Shown here: positions 1 to 7,989 of the stretch, piece after piece
Layout of the letters: each line of letters begins with the position of its first letter
Position numbering within the stretch: position 1 is the stretch's first letter
Assembly: GCA_024279425.1 (NCBI GenBank)
Contig: JAJRRO010000116.1
Location: forward strand, 124,001-188,000
Reading direction: 5' to 3'
DNA: 64,000 nucleotides
Source: Bacteroidota bacterium
Lineage (GTDB): Bacteria > Bacteroidota > Bacteroidia > Flavobacteriales > Flavobacteriaceae
Notes under the pieces: generated by a model
What the model was told of the DNA's origin: nothing
The model's database searches: none
What the model saw: only the letters and a program-made list of their open reading frames with translations
Position numbers and translations under genes: made by a program

Positions 1-2
1 GT

Positions 3-467
3 AAAACTGGTGGTGGAGTAATCTTACACATGATGAAACCAGAATGGATCAAAGCAGGAATTGCTACTGAAGGTACTATCATAGCTTCCGATGGAATGCC
101 CTATGCAAAATTGGCCCACCCCAGAACGGCAGGGACTTTCTCCAGGGTTTTAGGGAAATATGTAAGGGAGGAACAAGTCTTGAATTTGTCAGAAGCCATA
201 GCGAAGATGACTCTTTTGCCTGCAAAAAGACTGGAAGGGATTGCTCCTATGATGCGGTTTAAAGGAAGAATCCAAGTGGGGGCAGATGCAGACATTACCA
301 TATTCGACCCCCATAAAATAAAGGACAACGCTACCTTCGAAGAGGGATTAAAATTCTCCGAAGGCATCCAATTTGTCTTGGTCAATGGTAATTTTGTCAT
401 TAAGGACGGAAATATGCTTAAAAATACTTTTCCTGGACAACCTATATGGGGGAAATACAAAAAATAA
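3..467 (+). CDS. D-aminoacylase-type amidohydrolase, 3' end (partial)
   Basis: The reading frame is open from the first bases of the window, so this is the C-terminal part of a longer gene. The segment HPRTAGTFSRVLGKYVRE, followed by a KMT.LPA.R stretch and GADADITIFDP, is the characteristic tail of N-acyl-D-amino-acid deacylases of the amidohydrolase superfamily. In that family the His of HPR sits near the metal site, and the last residues return to the small beta-sandwich that starts the protein. Full members are about 500-570 residues, so roughly 70% lies upstream. The expected reaction is hydrolysis of an N-acylated D-amino acid or a related amide. Substrate cannot be told from this part. 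Confidence 0.8.
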   Translation, partial: KTGGGVILHMMKPEWIKAGIATEGTIIASDGMPYAKLAHPRTAGTFSRVLGKYVREEQVLNLSEAIAKMTLLPAKRLEGIAPMMRFKGRIQVGADADITIFDPHKIKDNATFEEGLKFSEGIQFVLVNGNFVIKDGNMLKNTFPGQPIWGKYKK

Positions 468-573
468 GAGATGGGCATCAAGGCCAGTAGGCCAAGTTAT
501 TTGGCAATGTCATAGGCTTCAGTTAACTTCCATGGACTAAAACAAGTGTCTGACTTCAACCAAAATTTTACTA

Positions 574-2241
574 ATGAGCCATAAATTTCATTCACTTACG
601 GGAAAATTTAAAATTTTGGGGTTGTTCACTTTCCTGTTCTTTGCCGTTGCCTTATTTTCATTAGTACAGGCCCAGAAAAACCAAGCCACGGGTACGGTCT
701 ATTTGGATGTCAATGCAAATGGCCTTTACGATGTTGGTGAACATGGGATTGCGAATGTAAAGGTCTCCAATGGCGTGGATGTGGTTAAAACCAATGCCCA
801 AGGCCAATATAAAATAGTGCTTCTGCCTGAAAGCATCTTGTTTATTTCCAAACCCGCAAACTATCGCGTTCCCCTAAATGAAGTACGGTTACCACAGTTT
901 TACTACCGCCATTACCCTACTGGCACACCCGATTTGGCGGCATGGAAATGGCCAGTAATTCAACCTACGGGGGCCTTACCAAAAACCATTGATTTTGCAC
1001 TTTTAGAAGGAGCCGTACCGGATACTTTTAAGGCTATGGGGTTTGCCGATCCACAAACCACCACAAACGAGGAGCTTGACATGATGCGCAAGGATATCAT
1101 TGATGCGCTTTTTGGCAATCCGTATGAGGCAAAATTTGGACTTGTGGCTGGAGATGTGGTAAACGACAACCTGGCCCTGTACGAGCGTCACAATAGATTG
1201 ATGTCCCAAATCGGCATTCCCATGTGGAATGTACCTGGCAATCATGACCTTAACCCTGAATCCCCGAACTATACCTACGCCACACAGACTTTCAAAAGTG
1301 TCTTTGGACCGGATTACTATTCCTTCGATTATGGGCAAGTACATTTCTTAGCCCTCAACAATGTAGGTTTTAAGGGCAAGGGCCAAGGCTATGAGGGCCA
1401 TATTGATGCCAACCAAATGCAATGGATCGCCAATGACCTAAAGGATGTTTCTTCGGACAAATTGATTATGATCATTACCCACATTCCTTTGCTTACCTAT
1501 GCCAATAATCGTACATTTCCCAAAGGGATCAACACTCAAAATTTTGATGAGTTGCTAAACGTCCTAAAGCGTTTTGAATATGTCTACGCCATTGCAGGCC
1601 ATGATACCAGCAACAGTTGGAAGGTAGAGATCAACCATACGCATGGCTGGCACGGACGTCCCTTCATTGCACATACCTTGGCTGAAACTCGTGGAGGTGG
1701 GTGGCATACGGGACCTAGGGACGACCGGGGTGTTCGACCGGCCACTATGCAAGACGGCAATCCCAATGGGTATTATATATTTTATTTTGATGGCAACACC
1801 GTAAAACCCCGATTCATTCGCGCAGGAGGTGACCCCAATGATCGTTTGCGAATTACATTGGACCCACAACTGATTCCTCCCAAAGGTCTAGATCAAGCGC
1901 ATGCGTTGGGACTTGATAGCGGCGTACAGGTAGACAACACCTTTGTAGTGGTTAACTTTTTTGATGGCGGGGAGCGTGATCAGGTTACGATTTCCCTTGA
2001 TGGTAAAACAGCTGTGCCCATGCAATATACCGAGCGCGCCGATCCATTTTATGTACAACAATATCAAAAGTACAAAGATACCGGCGATGCCTTCGCGTCT
2101 CCAGCAATCTCATCACACATTTGGCAATATCCCTTGTCCAAACTGAAACCTGGCATACATGCAGCGGTTGTAACGGCCATCGATGAATTTGGTTTTAAGG
2201 ATCAGGAAACCTTTACGTTTGAAATAGTAAAAGGGGAGTAA
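574..2241 (+). CDS. secreted calcineurin-like metallophosphatase with N- and C-terminal beta domains
   Basis: This 555-residue protein has a hydrophobic export segment (about residues 15-34), then an SdrD-B-like beta domain (TGTVYLDVNANGLYDVGE), a metallophosphoesterase core and a C-terminal beta domain. This is the MetallophosN / Metallophos / MetallophosC arrangement common in Bacteroidota. Metal-site motifs are GDVVND near residue 193, GNHD near 222, a conserved His in IITHIPLL near 302 and AGHD near 341. The usual GHxH ending is here GHDT, so the last ligand must come from nearby His residues. It probably hydrolyses phosphoesters outside the cytoplasm. The substrate is unknown. Confidence 0.82.
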   Translation: MSHKFHSLTGKFKILGLFTFLFFAVALFSLVQAQKNQATGTVYLDVNANGLYDVGEHGIANVKVSNGVDVVKTNAQGQYKIVLLPESILFISKPANYRVPLNEVRLPQFYYRHYPTGTPDLAAWKWPVIQPTGALPKTIDFALLEGAVPDTFKAMGFADPQTTTNEELDMMRKDIIDALFGNPYEAKFGLVAGDVVNDNLALYERHNRLMSQIGIPMWNVPGNHDLNPESPNYTYATQTFKSVFGPDYYSFDYGQVHFLALNNVGFKGKGQGYEGHIDANQMQWIANDLKDVSSDKLIMIITHIPLLTYANNRTFPKGINTQNFDELLNVLKRFEYVYAIAGHDTSNSWKVEINHTHGWHGRPFIAHTLAETRGGGWHTGPRDDRGVRPATMQDGNPNGYYIFYFDGNTVKPRFIRAGGDPNDRLRITLDPQLIPPKGLDQAHALGLDSGVQVDNTFVVVNFFDGGERDQVTISLDGKTAVPMQYTERADPFYVQQYQKYKDTGDAFASPAISSHIWQYPLSKLKPGIHAAVVTAIDEFGFKDQETFTFEIVKGE

Positions 2242-2489
2242 AACATCAATATACAGGCAGGTCAAAAACCAGGTAACCCATGCATAGGCTTCTAAATCAC
2301 AAAATACAAAATCGACATAAGCCCTTTTCGAGGTTGTCCAATTACCTGGAACGTAAGGGGCATTACAATTAGTCTTGAAATTTTTCAAACTACACCAGAA
2401 AGAGATACAAAATAGTGGGGTAACCTTTCCAATAAAAGAATTTCTTAATCCCAACTATCTCCAGTCAAGCATCAAGGAATTCTCTTGGA

Positions 2490-3008
2490 TTAAAATTCCT
2501 TGGTAAGGTCCGCTTCATTATACCATTCTGCGGAATGCGTAATTTTTCCGGCTTCATTGAAGAAGAGTACCGCGTACCACTTTAATCGAGCATCCGCACC
2601 GGATTCGGCAAAATTAGACTTCCAAAGTCCATACACGCGTACATCTCCATTGGGCTTTTGGTTATCATCCAAACCAGCAAAATACAGCGCATCGGTCAAT
2701 CTTTTATTGGTATAGCCCTTCATAAATCCGGACATGGCCTTTTCCCACTCGACCCTAGGCAGGGAGTCGCTGCCCACACTGGGCGGTGACCAGATAAAAT
2801 CATCGGAAATATAACTGTACATTTTTATGGAATCATTGGCACAAAAGGCGGCGAGGTAGGCCTTGGCCGTCTCCACATTTTTTTTGAATGTCTCCATGTT
2901 TTCATCTGTAACAGGAGCCTCAGCTTTAGCAACTTTAGTTTCAGTAACTTTTTCTTGACAGCTTCCAAGAACGAGAATTGCGGTGAACAGTACTAGTACT
3001 TTTCTCAT
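2490..3008 (-). CDS. lipoprotein with SnoaL/NTF2-like domain
   Basis: This 172-residue protein has a short signal peptide ending in the lipobox LGSC, so it should be lipid-anchored. After a polar linker, the rest has the feel of an NTF2/SnoaL-like fold: AKAYLAAFCANDSIKMYSYISDDF near the start and aromatic-rich strands (WKSNF, LKWYAVLFFNEAGKITHSAEWYN) at the end. Many Bacteroidota encode such nuclear-transport-factor-2-family lipoproteins with no known substrate. No catalytic residue can be assigned. It stands alone on the minus strand, about 220 bases downstream of the next lipoprotein gene. Confidence 0.72.
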   Translation of the reverse strand: MRKVLVLFTAILVLGSCQEKVTETKVAKAEAPVTDENMETFKKNVETAKAYLAAFCANDSIKMYSYISDDFIWSPPSVGSDSLPRVEWEKAMSGFMKGYTNKRLTDALYFAGLDDNQKPNGDVRVYGLWKSNFAESGADARLKWYAVLFFNEAGKITHSAEWYNEADLTKEF

Positions 3009-3228
3009 GACATCGGTTTTTAGTTAATAGATTACTGCATGTATTTCAATATAAAAGAACATGCCGATAGTACTATTTTTTTTAAAACATACAGTACGAA
3101 TAAGGATGAAGCGATTCCAATATTGTCCGAAAAGGTTGTTTTGCTTATCGAAAGAAATAACAAAGCCCTAAGCCCAAATGTATTAAGTACGGGCATTAAC
3201 ATGAAGAGGTAAAATAAAACAAATTGAT

Positions 3229-4314
3229 TCAATTCGAATCCAATTCCACGGAAGCCGATAGCCGACTACGCTGCAACTGCTCCTGTACAATCTTACTTTG
3301 GTCAATTCGGTTTTCAAGGGTTTTTAAATAGGCAAAAGCTCTTTTGTTGGGTATATGGGCATAGGCTTTTTCAGCCCAGTCCAAGGCCGATGTATACCGC
3401 CCTTGGGTCTCTTGGTAAAAAGCCATATTAAAACAGGCCTTTGCCTTTATGTTGTCATTTTCGTGTGTAGTTTCCATTTTCCACAGGTCGGCAGCGGCCT
3501 CTAAATGGCCTTCGATGGTCAATTTCTTGGCTTCTACCAGTTTATTGCTGCCTCGGACATAATAATCCCTCATCACTTCTTTTTCTTGCGGCAGAAGACG
3601 TCGTCCGTACAAACTTCCGGCCTGGGTGCTTTGTTCCGATACCGTTTCCCTTCGGTCTTCTATGTTCTCCAGGGCGTACAAGGGATTGCTTCCTTGCCCT
3701 GTCGCCGTAATCTGTTCATTGAACACGATTTCATCGATTACTTTTTGGTTATAGGGGTCATAAATACGCCAACCATTTTCAATCAGGGTTTCCAGTGTTA
3801 TTTCAAGACCACTTACCTTTACCATTTGTCGTAGCATGTTTTGCTCCTCCACCGCTTTCTTCTTCAATGAAACCTGTGTGTCGGTCTCATAATAGGCCAA
3901 GGAGAAGATGGCATCCACGCCATGGGTTTCACAGATGTCTCTAATAGCAGACCAAGCAATGGCATCTATAGTATCTCCTAAGCCTTTACTTTCATTAACC
4001 TCCGTCAGTATCAATTGAATGGTGTCAAACCGTTGATCCTTCTGTAATTCATTGAACAAACCAACAATGGCGGCCTCGATACCAACTTTTTCCAATTGTC
4101 GATTTTTAGCCGATAGGAGTTGTTCCATCCGGGTTTTATACGCGCTTTTTTCCGAAGCTGCATTTTCATTGATGATACCAATTTTGGTTATTGTGGTCGA
4201 TAGGCCCACCTTTGCCGGTTCCAGGGCACTTAAGGCATACTCCTTGGTGGCACTGCATCCTAGTACAAAAAAGGCAGTGCAGAAGTAAACAACAGTAAGG
4301 TAAAGATGCTTCAT
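3229..4314 (-). CDS. TPR-containing lipoprotein resembling DUF6340
   Basis: This 361-residue protein has a signal peptide with lipobox LGCS and so is probably an outer-membrane or periplasmic lipoprotein. The middle carries the pattern of the Bacteroidota DUF6340 family: a statement of related values (KIGIINENAAS), DAIFSLAYYETDTQVS, then WRIYDPYNQKVIDE. The C-terminal 100 residues look like tetratricopeptide helices (AADLWKMETTHENDNIKAKACFNMAFYQE split over two repeats). Its function is unknown; TPRs suggest a scaffold for other envelope proteins. The family name is from memory of the pattern and not from a search. Confidence 0.68.
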   Translation of the reverse strand: MKHLYLTVVYFCTAFFVLGCSATKEYALSALEPAKVGLSTTITKIGIINENAASEKSAYKTRMEQLLSAKNRQLEKVGIEAAIVGLFNELQKDQRFDTIQLILTEVNESKGLGDTIDAIAWSAIRDICETHGVDAIFSLAYYETDTQVSLKKKAVEEQNMLRQMVKVSGLEITLETLIENGWRIYDPYNQKVIDEIVFNEQITATGQGSNPLYALENIEDRRETVSEQSTQAGSLYGRRLLPQEKEVMRDYYVRGSNKLVEAKKLTIEGHLEAAADLWKMETTHENDNIKAKACFNMAFYQETQGRYTSALDWAEKAYAHIPNKRAFAYLKTLENRIDQSKIVQEQLQRSRLSASVELDSN

Positions 4315-4460
4315 TGTGATAAATTTTGTATAGAACGTTAAATAGGCACTTTATCGTATGTAATGGCCTTATTATTAAACGGCTGAGAGTTAATGTGGGG
4401 TGTCAATGATTGACTTGGATTGACATGCGCTTTACTATTCGTCATTTCGACCTGAAATCA

Positions 4461-4468
4461 TACCTTTG
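4461..4468 (+). promoter_or_regulatory. Bacteroidota -7 element upstream of mutS2
   Basis: TACCTTTG matches the Bacteroidota consensus TAnnTTTG and lies 20 bases before the mutS2 start codon, so transcription would start about 12 nt before the ATG. Confidence 0.5.
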
Positions 4469-4487
4469 CATTCGATTATAGGCAAAA

Positions 4488-6659
4488 ATGGACAAGATAC
4501 ATTTGAAAACACTGCAAGACCTTGAGTTTACAACAGTACTGGAACAACTTTCCGCACGTTGTAATACTGAATTGGGTAAGGAAAGGGCCTTGGAGATTGT
4601 TCCCCTTTCGAATAAAGAAGACATTCAAAGGGTTTTGGGGCAGACTTCGGAGTATATGTCCTCCTTGGTCAGTGACAATCGCATTCCCAATCATGGCTTT
4701 GACAGTATCAATGGGGATTTAAAACTATTGAAGATTGAAAACACTACCTTGGAGATTAGTGGTTTTCGAAGGATTGGCAACATCTGCAAGACTGTAGTTG
4801 AACATAAGAAGTTCTTTAAAAAGTTTAAGGAATACTTTCCATTATTGTTTGAGGCTACCGAAGAAATTCAAATAAATACTGAGATACCGGCACATATCGA
4901 CTCCGTCATTGACCGTTTTGGGGAAATAAAGGATAATGCGTCGGATAGGCTATTGAATATCCGTCAAGGTATCAATCAGGTCAAGGGTAAGATCAATCAA
5001 AGTTTTGCATCGGCTTTGAACACCTACAAAACATCTGATTATTTGGATGATATTCGAGAGTCAGTGGTTGAAAACCGTAGGGTTTTGGCCGTAAAGGCCA
5101 TGTATCGCAAAAAAGTGAAGGGCACGGTCATGGGGTCTTCCAAGACAGGAAGTATTGTCTATATAGAGCCGGAGGCAGCACTTAAATATAGTAGACAACT
5201 TAATAATTTGGAGTTTGATGAACGCGAAGAGGTGCAACGAATCCTCAACGAACTTACCAATCGCATCCGTCCCTTTGCACCTTACCTATCCGAGTATCAG
5301 GATTTTTTGGCGCATATGGATATTACGGCCGCCAAGGCAAAATATGGGTCTGAAATGAATGCAGTATTGCCGAACATCAACACGGATCGGAAAATGCATC
5401 TGAAAGATGCCTATCACCCACTGTTGTTTATGAGCAATATGCGGAAACGTGAAAAAACCTATCCGCAAACCATAGAATTGCATCCGGAGAACCGCATTAT
5501 CGTTATTTCAGGACCCAACGCTGGGGGTAAAAGTATTACCTTAAAGACCATTGGACTATTACAGGTCATGTTACAAAGTGGATTTCTGGTTCCTGTTCAT
5601 GAGCGCAGTACCATGTGTCTGTTCGACAAGATCTTGACTGATATTGGGGATAATCAATCCATTGAAAACCATTTGAGCACCTATAGCTATCGACTAAAGA
5701 ACATGAATAACTTTTTGCGCAAGTGCAATAAAAACACCTTGTTCCTGATCGACGAATTTGGTACGGGAAGTGACCCTGAACTGGGGGGGGGCCTGGCCGA
5801 GGCTTTTTTAGAAGTATTCTACGAACGCGGGGCTTATGGGGTTATTACTACACATTATGCCAACCTAAAGGCCCTGGCCAACGAATTGCCGCATACCACA
5901 AATGCAAACATGCTCTTCAATGCCAAGACCTTGGAACCTGTCTTTCAATTGGCGTTGGGACAAGCGGGCAGTTCGTTCACTTTTGAGGTAGCGCAGAAAA
6001 ACGGAATTCCATATAGTTTGATAAACAAGGCAAAGAAGAAGATAGAACGGGGCAAAGTTCGTTTCGACGCCACCATAGCCAAATTGCAAAAAGAACGCAG
6101 TAAAATGGCTGAAACAGGCTCTAAATTGCACGCAGAGGAGCTAAAAGCAAGAGAGGAAGCCCAGCGATTGGAAACATTGAATTCCAAAATAAAGTCGAAG
6201 TTAGAAAATTACCAGGAGTTGTACGATCATAATCAGCGTATGATCTATTTGGGGAATAAAGTAAATACAGCCGGAGAGCGTTATTTTCAAGACAAGAAGA
6301 AACGGGCTCTAGTTTCCGAATTACTGCGCATCGTAGAAACTGAGAACAGCAAACGCAAAAAGAAATCGGCGAAAGAAGTGAAGGCTGCCCGCGTGAAGAA
6401 GGCCCAAGTAACACAGGAAGTGGAAAAAGAAGTCAAGGTCATTCGTCACAAAAAGAAAGTCGAAAAGAAAAAAGCGGTAATCGGGGAAAAGAACAAACCA
6501 CGTCCGGTATTCAAAATAGGGGATCATGTCCGATTGATGGATGGTAAAGCCGTGGGGAGTATCGATACCCTTGAAAAAAACAAAGCGATTGTGAACTACG
6601 GTATGTTCACCACCAATGTGAGTGTAGATCAGTTAGAGTTGGTTGAGGCGAAAAAGTAG
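4488..6659 (+). CDS. mutS2: MutS2 family ATPase, form without an Smr domain
   Basis: This 723-residue protein has a MutS core and clamp region with coiled coil, Walker A GPNAGGKS near residue 342, Walker B LFLIDEFGTGSDPE near 418-431 and the TTHYANLK switch. These mark a MutS-family ABC ATPase of the MutS2 branch, with no N-terminal mismatch-binding domain. The C-terminus is a long Lys/Glu-rich coiled coil followed by a small KOW-like barrel (VRLMDGKAVGSIDTLEKNKA). There is no Smr nuclease domain, whereas the Bacillus protein (about 785 residues) ends with one. Family roles are recombination suppression or rescue of collided ribosomes. A run of nine G lies at 5783-5791, just after Walker B. 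Confidence 0.93.
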   Translation: MDKIHLKTLQDLEFTTVLEQLSARCNTELGKERALEIVPLSNKEDIQRVLGQTSEYMSSLVSDNRIPNHGFDSINGDLKLLKIENTTLEISGFRRIGNICKTVVEHKKFFKKFKEYFPLLFEATEEIQINTEIPAHIDSVIDRFGEIKDNASDRLLNIRQGINQVKGKINQSFASALNTYKTSDYLDDIRESVVENRRVLAVKAMYRKKVKGTVMGSSKTGSIVYIEPEAALKYSRQLNNLEFDEREEVQRILNELTNRIRPFAPYLSEYQDFLAHMDITAAKAKYGSEMNAVLPNINTDRKMHLKDAYHPLLFMSNMRKREKTYPQTIELHPENRIIVISGPNAGGKSITLKTIGLLQVMLQSGFLVPVHERSTMCLFDKILTDIGDNQSIENHLSTYSYRLKNMNNFLRKCNKNTLFLIDEFGTGSDPELGGGLAEAFLEVFYERGAYGVITTHYANLKALANELPHTTNANMLFNAKTLEPVFQLALGQAGSSFTFEVAQKNGIPYSLINKAKKKIERGKVRFDATIAKLQKERSKMAETGSKLHAEELKAREEAQRLETLNSKIKSKLENYQELYDHNQRMIYLGNKVNTAGERYFQDKKKRALVSELLRIVETENSKRKKKSAKEVKAARVKKAQVTQEVEKEVKVIRHKKKVEKKKAVIGEKNKPRPVFKIGDHVRLMDGKAVGSIDTLEKNKAIVNYGMFTTNVSVDQLELVEAKK

Positions 6660-7062
6660 GCAGTAGGCAGTAGGCAAAAGAAGCGATTTTAGCATTGAGG
6701 GTGAAACGACATTGGAGAAATTTCACTTTAACAGTGGACAGTGAACAGATAACTGTTGGTTGCCTTTAATTGATATTCGCATCTGAATGAATGACCCTGC
6801 TGGAAAGCGGGCTACAGTACAAATTAAGGAGCACTTTGCCATGTTCGTGGCGATGAACGCTAGAAACTGCCTAAAGAAAACACGTGGTCAGGTCGAACGG
6901 AGTTGAGATCTGGGAAATAGCTTGCTTTCTATTTACGTGTCCGTATTGAATTTGATTATCAGATGGTTAGAAAAAATCGTATATGATTTTTCAAAGATTT
7001 TGGTGCAAAATAGCAGCTGCTATCTAGTTGTTGAACCTAACTTAAAGATGCCAATTACCGTT
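6660..7062. other. gene-free stretch with degenerate intergenic repeats
   Basis: No open frame here looks like protein. It holds heptad-phased repeats (6661-6674 and 6732-6752) and a degraded copy of the common flavobacterial element around 6889-6925 (GGTCGAACGGAGTTGAGATC). It leads into the LuxR-type remnant that follows. Confidence 0.5.
6661..6752. repeat. CAGTNNN heptad repeats
   Basis: CAGTAGG occurs twice in tandem at 6661-6674, and CAGTGGA-CAGTGAA-CAGATAA follows at 6732-6752. The units keep a 7-base period with a fixed CAGT start. A related pair, CAGTGAT-CAGTTGG, is at 57333-57346. Confidence 0.55.
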
Positions 7063-7065
7063 TAA

Positions 7066-7257
7066 AACCTTTTCAATGCCTTTGACCAAAAACTGATGAC
7101 ACTTTATGCGGATATCTCGGAAAAGGAGATTAGATTGGCTACTTTCCTTTGCATGAACGTATCCACAAAAGAGATTGCAGCTACCCTTAATGTACTACCT
7201 GATAGTATTTTGAAATCGAAATACCGGTTAAAGAAGAAACTGGGACTGGACAAATAG
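7066..7257 (+). pseudogene. remnant of a LuxR-type HTH C-terminus
   Basis: An open frame without an upstream start reads FDQKLMTLYADISEKEIR, then LATFLCMNVSTKEIAATLNV, SILKSKYRLKKKLGLDK and a stop. That is the DNA-binding tail of the large Bacteroidota regulators that end in a LuxR-like HTH, typically LT..E..LC.L..L..STKEIA......V...R.RLRKKL. A stop codon (7063-7065) closes the frame upstream, and nothing resembling the sensor or propeller part remains. I read it as the last 60 or so codons of a deleted gene. Confidence 0.7.
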
Positions 7258-7312
7258 ACTGATTTAGGCAGTTCTTAAATGGTCTGTACTAGGGTTTAGA
7301 CACTTCTTGAGT

Positions 7313-7320
7313 TATATTTG
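7313..7320 (+). promoter_or_regulatory. -7 element overlapping the start region of the DCC gene
   Basis: TATATTTG is a perfect TAnnTTTG. The expected transcription start (about 5-7 bases downstream) falls at or next to the GTG at 7325, which suggests a leaderless mRNA and argues against the TTG at 7307 as the start codon. Confidence 0.45.
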
Positions 7321-7324
7321 TACT

Positions 7325-7732
7325 GTGGGAAATGACAAAAAAATAATCCTTTTTGATGGTGTTTGCAATCTTTGCAATAGTTCGATCCAATTTATTATTA
7401 AGCATGATAGCAAAGATTTATTTCGCTATACGCCTTTACAAAGCGAAACTGGAAAACGGTTGATTTCTGAACGAAAAATAGATACTTCCAAGATTGATTC
7501 TATAATCTTAATCGAGCCTGGAGTAGCCTATTATACAAAATCCAACGCTGCATTACGAATAGGGAGTAATTTAGAAGGGTATCACAATATCTCTGGTCTA
7601 TTGAATTTGATTCCCAGTAAGTTACGAAATATCGTATACGATTTCGTAGCCAAAAACAGGTATCGATGGTATGGTAAAAAGGAAGAATGTATGGTGCCGA
7701 CCCCAGAATTAAAAGCAAAATTCTTGGATTGA
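7325..7732 (+). CDS. DCC family thiol-disulfide oxidoreductase
   Basis: This protein of about 135 residues has the family signature DGVCNLC (the D-x-x-C-x-x-C that names the DUF393/DCC family) right at the N-terminus, followed by the usual RYTPLQSETGKRL and SNAALRI segments. The fold is thioredoxin-like and the two Cys are the likely redox pair. No ATG is available. GTG at 7325 is chosen because a -7 promoter element ends at 7320, and the alternative TTG at 7307 would lie inside that promoter. Partners are unknown. Confidence 0.85.
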   Translation: MGNDKKIILFDGVCNLCNSSIQFIIKHDSKDLFRYTPLQSETGKRLISERKIDTSKIDSIILIEPGVAYYTKSNAALRIGSNLEGYHNISGLLNLIPSKLRNIVYDFVAKNRYRWYGKKEECMVPTPELKAKFLD

Positions 7733-7754
7733 AAACAGATGCCAAGACCTCAAT

Positions 7755-7830
7755 TTGTCGTACAGTCATTTCGAAGAAGATACGACTGAGAAACCTCATA
7801 CTCTAAAGAACCATTTCGAATGAAATTCCT
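7755..7830. repeat. degenerate flavobacterial intergenic element (CATTTCGAA...GAGAAA type)
   Basis: The stretch contains CAGTCATTTCGAAGAAG, ACTGAGAAACCTCAT and CATTTCGAATGAAATTCC. Together they resemble the short CATTTCGAACG...GTGAGAAATCT elements scattered between genes in this family. It is imperfect and probably inert. Confidence 0.4.
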
Positions 7831-7947
7831 CATTTATATTCGTAATGCTTCCGAATTCTCATTAAGCTGGGAACGCCTTTACATAACTAATTGACAACAC
7901 CCATTCCCTCACTCGACTCCCCTATTCCCGCAATACTGATTTTATAC

Positions 7948-7989
7948 ATTGGTTTTTAGAAAGAGCTTTACGCAACTTTAAAAACCAAT
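7948..7989 (+). promoter_or_regulatory. 11-bp perfect inverted repeat ending at the start codon of the MuiA-like gene
   Basis: ATTGGTTTTTA (7948-7958) is exactly complementary to TAAAAACCAAT (7979-7989), with 20 bases between. The right arm ends on the base before the ATG at 7990, so it covers the ribosome-binding region. It could be an operator or an RNA hairpin that hides the start. Confidence 0.55.

Noticed and set aside
2113-2454. 113-codon minus-strand frame overlapping the metallophosphatase 3' end
   Set aside because: Half lies antisense to a solid gene, the rest has no recognisable motif, and no promoter is visible.
3032-3232. 66-codon frame on the minus strand after the DUF6340-like gene
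   Set aside because: It begins with TTG, is a string of hydrophobic residues without domain pattern, and overlaps the upstream gene's end. AT-rich spacer is the simpler reading.
3229-3260. Possible tRNA T-arm (TTCGAATCC)
   Set aside because: It is the 3' end of a lipoprotein gene, and no acceptor or anticodon stem can be drawn.
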